A stretch of DNA of 36,054 nt from Bacteroidota bacterium. GTDB lineage: Bacteria > Bacteroidota > Bacteroidia > J057 > JADKCL01. The notes under the pieces were generated by a model, which searched no databases, was not told where the DNA came from, and saw only the letters and a program-made list of their open reading frames with translations. The stretch covers positions 1 to 36,054 of the forward strand of contig JADKCL010000017.1 in the NCBI GenBank assembly GCA_016718825.1. The letters are read 5' to 3'. The translations under genes were made by a program, and so were the position numbers. Below, one piece after another: positions 32,156-36,054 of this stretch (within the stretch, counting starts at the first letter, position 1; every line of letters begins with the position of its first letter).

Positions 32156-33346
32156 TTATTCCAGCACAATCGTTTTCACATCGCCTTCGATCCGCTCGTC
32201 GTCCTTGATCACTGTTTCGGTGTATTCGAGGGTATGGTTGTCTTTGAACCGCGGTGCCTCGACGACCCAATTGCTCGCGGCCATGTACATTAGTTTCGCG
32301 TCGAACTTGTCCTTTTTGGCCATCGAATTGCCTTCCAGGGTCAAGACGAAAATCCTTGTAGCCGAAGGGTATTGGGTAGGATTCAAGGCTGTGAAGGCGA
32401 CTTTTTTCTTGTCCGGCGACCAAGAAAGGCTGCTGATCGCTTCGGTATCCTCCAAGAAGGTCATGTAGACATTCTCCTGCTTCGTGATCGGATCGTATGT
32501 ACCGACACCGCTGAGTCCGGCATACAGCAAAGTTTTGCGGTCGGGCATCAGATGTAGCGAAACGGGGTAATTCACCTTGTTTTCCATGCCTTTGGCGAGT
32601 GGGAGGGGAATGCCATTCGCGTCCAACAGCTGATATTCCGTGCCGCCACTCGCCATCAGGTATTCCTTTTTGAGCACGATGAATTGGTCGGTATGGTAAT
32701 GGATCGACTTGGCGTATTCCATCTCGGAAGCCTTGAACTCATTCCAATTCATCAACATGAAATTCTTGAAAATCGGCGCGTATTTCGCCACGGACGGATC
32801 GACATTTTCTCGATTTCGGCATTGTTTTCTGGGAAAATTTACCCCGGATGGCAAGTTTTGCGCCGTTGTGCAATAGCATCAATTTGGTCGTGAAGGGATC
32901 ATTGCCGTCACAGACATTCTGGTACATAAAACAAACTTCCAAAATGCCATCCCGGTCCAAATCTATGAGCTGCAGGCTGTTCCGACGAATGTTATTTCGC
33001 AAAGCGCCCCGCTGAAATCCTGAATGTCCCATACCAACGAACATTTGCCGTCCACCACGCGGTATTGGTACACATAAATGTCGCGTTTCGATTCCTTTTC
33101 ATTGGCGTCGTAGCTGAGAAACACGGTATTCTCGCCGGACTCATCCTTCCAAACCAGGCCATCCTTGAAGGTGCCTTTGTAGGTCATGCGCTTGTCGAGG
33201 ATATTTTCGCGCACATGCGGAAGGAAATACCCTTCGCTCATGGAAAAATAATCCTGTGCCCAGACGCCTAGGAAACAACCGAAAACGGCAAACAAACCGA
33301 TCGCGAAGACTTTCGCGTTGAACGACAAAACGTTGATTCTGCTCAT
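32156..33346 (-). CDS. Secreted protein, possibly M949_RS01915-like, frameshifted
   Basis: About 395 residues across three frames. The signal-peptide region is F-A-I-G-L-F-A-V-F-G-C-F-L-G-V-W-A-Q. Then D-Y-F-S-M-S-E-G-Y-F-L-P-H-V, and a block typical of M949_RS01915 family surface-polysaccharide-associated proteins: I-D-L-D-R-D-G-I-L-E-V-C-F-M-Y-Q-N-V-C and T-T-K-L-M-L-L-H-N-G-A-K-L-A-I-R-G. The C-terminal 200 residues resemble a beta-propeller (S-L-S-W-S-P-D-K-K-K-V-A-F-T-A). Lengthening the run at 32980-32981 by one base joins the first two parts (F-V-G-N-S-L-Q-L-I-D-L-D); another break lies near 32830. Its ATG overlaps the TGA of the upstream gene (ATGA), so translation is coupled. Family assignment tentative. 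Confidence 0.6.
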
Positions 33347-36054
33347 TTTTCGACCTTCAATTCAGTTTTTTTCTCTTCATCACCTATTTTCACATAGACC
33401 CAATAGGTGCCTGGACCCAGGTAAATTTCCTTGCCCTTTTCCTTGCGAAGCAAATTCCATTCCAATTCGTTGTACCCGGGTTTGGCGTGAATGACCCAGG
33501 TATGAATGATCTTTTCCTTCGCATCCATGACAATGCATTCACCTAAGTCGCCAACATTTGGGCCCAGAACCATGTATTTAAGTAGCATTTTGGGTTGCCG
33601 TGCCTCGGTGAATGGATTGGGCGCCTTGCCCCAATTGTCACGCCATTTGATTTTGTTCGGGGCGAAGACCATCAATTGCTCCGTCGCATCACGTTTGGCA
33701 GCCGCCCGCAACTCTTTCAATTCGACAATGTAGATGCTGCGGCCATGGGTTGCGACCACCAATTCCGGTTCGCGGGGATGCACGACCATGTCATACGTAG
33801 CCACATTCGGAATTTTGCCGAATGCCATCCAATTCGCGCCGCCGTCGAGACTTGCGTAGCATCCTTGATCGGTTCCCAAATACAGCAAATCGCGCACTTC
33901 GGGGTCTTCGATCAGGACATTCGCATTTTCCTCGGGCAAGTTGCCTTTCAAGGGAAACCAAGTTTTGCCAAGGTCGGTCGTTTTGAAGGCATGGAAGGCA
34001 AAGTCGTCGTTGCGGTAGCCGGTCAACGTCACAAAGGCCGTGGCCTTGTCATGCGGAGATGGCGAAATGTAGCTGACCCAGAGGCCTTTGGGAAGGCCAG
34101 TAGTGACATTCGACCAGGTCGTGCCGGCATCTGTCGTGACTTGTACATTGCCGTCGTCGGTTCCTGCCCAGAGCAGGCCAAACTTGGCAAGGCGACTCCG
34201 CCAAGGCGGTGATCGTCGAAAACGGAACATTGCCCTGCGGCTGCTTGTACGTCGTCAAATCCGGGCTGATCCGCTCAAACGCATTCCCCATGTCCAAACT
34301 CCGAAAGACATATTGGGCACCCATGTAGATGATTTCGTGGTTGTGCGGACTGCGAATGAGCGGCGTGCGCCAATTCCAGCGGTATTTGTCCTCGCCAATG
34401 TCATGCTTCGGGGTGATTTCTGTCGATTCGCCGCCTTCTTCCAGCCGGTAATAGTTCCCGAATTGAAAGCCGGTGTACACAATTTTCGGATTTTTGATAT
34501 CCGGCGCGACGCACATGCCGTCCCCACCAAAGATGAATTCCCAATCCTCTTCCTTGCCGGCGACATTCTTCGAACTGCCTTTTTGGACGCCGTTGTCTTG
34601 CAATCCGCCATAGACATTGTAGGGCTTTTCCATGTCCACTGCGACCGTATAAAATTGACCGACAGCGACATTGTCGAGGTGGCGCACATTTTCGGCGCGG
34701 TCATAACTCGTAGAGGCCGCCATCGTTGCCCAACACGATATGTTCCGGATCGCGGGATCAAGCCAAACGACGTGGTGGTCCGTGAATGTCATCCGCATCG
34801 AAGACCGCCTTCCAGGTTTTGCCGCCATCGCGTGTGCGCAGGCAGGGCACGCCGGCAATGTAGGCTTCCTCGGGATTGTCAGGCGCGACTTTCATCATCC
34901 CGAAATAGTAGCCGTAGGTATAATAAACGTCCTTGAGCGCCTCGCTATGCGTTCTTGTCCAGGACTTTCCGCCGTCATTGGAACGGTAAAGCTCTGCGCC
35001 TTTGACTGCGGTGTTGAACAAGGCGGCGTTGGCGTCGCCAAAGTATTCGGCGACGTCTTTGACGGTGTATTTTCCGGCTTTGAGGTCGTTTTTGATGCCG
35101 GCTGCTTTGTATTTTTCGGGGAATCCGCTCTCTTTCAAGAACTTGTCGAGGTTGCTGTCAGCAAGGGCAAGGACATCGGCCTGCGTCATCTTGGCCAATG
35201 CGCGGGCGGTAATGCCGCCGATGGTGTCTTCTTTTTGGAGTTTGGGATCGGTGTCTTGGTTGTCGAGCACCGCATACACGATTTTGGGATCCGACGGGGC
35301 GAATGCGAGGCCGTAGCGGCCGACTTTTTCGCCGGTGGGAAGGCCCGTATTGCTGGCAAGCCAGGTTTCTCCGCCGTCCTTGGACTCATAAATGCCTGAG
35401 CTTGGCCCATCCTCGTCAAATTCCCAAGCCTTGCGGCTGCGTTGCCAAGCTGCGGCGAGCAGGTGATTGGGATCCTAGGTCGATGACAGGTCGATCACCC
35501 CGGTTTCGGGGTTGATATAGAGCGTCTTGCGCCAAGTCGCGCCTCCGTCGGTCGTTTTGAAAACGCCACGGTCCTCGTTGGTCGTGTACAGCGCGCCGAT
35601 GCTCGCGACCCAAGCTGTGTTGATGTCGGTCGGGTGCGTAACCACGCGGCTGATGTGCTGTGTGCCCGTGAGGCCCTTGTGCGCCCAGGTTTTGCCCGCG
35701 TCGCTCGAGCGATACACGCCCATGCCCGCGTAGGAGCTGCGGCTGCTGTTGCATTCGCCGGTGCCAACCCAGATGATGTCCGGATTGGCGGTCGAGACGG
35801 CGATGTCGCCAATGCCCATTGTGCCCTGTTCGTCAAAAATTGGAGAAAACGACATGCCGTTGTTGGTCGTTTTCCACACCCCGCCGCTCGCATAGGCAAC
35901 GTAAAGCACTTTGGCATTCCGCGGATCGGCATCAAGGTCGACAATGCGTCCGCCCTGCTGCGTCGGGCCGATGTTCCGTGCCGGATAATTGGCGAGCACG
36001 GGCCTTGGCGCAGTGTGGAGCGCGTTTGGGCTGCGGATTCGACGGTAGCGGGCG
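33343..36054 (-). CDS. Sortilin/BNR-type beta-propeller protein (partial at the right edge, frameshifted)
   Basis: At least 890 residues; the N-terminus lies beyond the window. The family is the large WD40/YVTN/BNR-like repeat or VPS10-type proteins of Bacteroidota. Seen: Y-P-A-R-N-I-G-P-T-Q-Q-G-G-R-I-V-D-L, Y-A-S-G-G-V-W-K-T-T-N-N-G, T-G-E-C-N-S-S-R-S-S-Y-A-G-M-G-V-Y-R-S, several S-x-D-x-G-x-T-W Asp-boxes, G-G-L-Q-D-N-G, A-T-H-G-R-S-I-Y-I-V and a C-terminal beta domain without a T9SS tail. Breaks: an apparent TAG at 35475-35477, and frameshifts near 34790, 34730 and 34205. The product is probably exported. It leads an operon with ATGA coupling to the next gene. These proteins are often labelled glycosyl hydrolase without enzymatic proof. 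Confidence 0.8.

Noticed and set aside
35470..35490. Short tandem duplication (AGGTCGAT twice) as the cause of the stop in the BNR gene
   Set aside because: Removing one unit shifts the frame and does not restore the motif, whereas three single-base additions restore it fully.

Overview
The window looks like a chromosomal stretch from a member of the Bacteroidota, most like the Saprospiria/Chitinophagia type. The reasons are two secreted proteins with type IX secretion (T9SS) C-terminal sorting domains, promoters of the TTG-N19..21-TAnnTTTG type, a DUF349 multi-repeat protein, a LysRS with a C-terminal extension, an OmpA protein with N-L-[IV]-P-N-x-G-F-E modules, and YitT, Lgt and SucD proteins of Bacteroidota character. 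I see no tRNA, rRNA, CRISPR array, insertion sequence or prophage.

Layout. (1) 1-2.7 kb, + strand: a badly frameshifted ECF sigma / membrane anti-sigma / Spy-CpxP-like module, then a DUF433-DUF5615 toxin-antitoxin pair. (2) 2.7-8.5 kb, - strand: a broken OmpA-family protein, a truncated cytochrome-c-like lipoprotein, a YitT transporter with one frameshift, and a tight three-gene operon (beta-propeller-like lipoprotein, small secreted protein, D-amino-acid oxidase). (3) 8.6-18 kb, housekeeping: a zinc-ribbon protein, an RGG-rich DUF349 protein, lysS, a secreted hypothetical, an RluA-type pseudouridine synthase, lgt and sucD. (4) 18-24.6 kb, - strand: a BamA/TamA-like barrel; a 1.14-kb island between two 186-bp direct repeats; a 920-residue protein related to VioB/RebD/StaD (imine-dimer/chromopyrrolate synthases with a ferritin-like domain); a TVP38-type membrane protein; and a secreted protein. 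(5) 24.7-26 kb: a TetR repressor and a hotdog thioesterase, each preceded by the same palindromic operator. (6) 26.3-30.2 kb: two tandem T9SS-secreted PKD proteins whose 3' halves, including terminators, are almost identical. (7) 30.3-36 kb, - strand: an apparent operon of a sortilin-like beta-propeller protein (runs off the window), a secreted/lipid-anchored protein and an MsbA-like ABC exporter.

Many genes are interrupted by single-base frameshifts. Most that I could repair by hand need one extra base in a short homopolymer. One apparent in-frame stop (35.47 kb) becomes a perfect family motif if three doubled bases are lengthened. I therefore read most breaks as consensus errors rather than gene death. 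Exceptions are larger losses: the middle of the OmpA protein, the end of the cytochrome, and the truncated VioB-like copy. Breaks are densest in the first 4.4 kb and after 31.8 kb.

The most interesting biology is the VioB-like enzyme with the remnant of a second copy (coding differences all synonymous in the aligned tail), the homogenised T9SS pair, and the compact TetR/thioesterase switch with its operator between the -33 and -7 elements.
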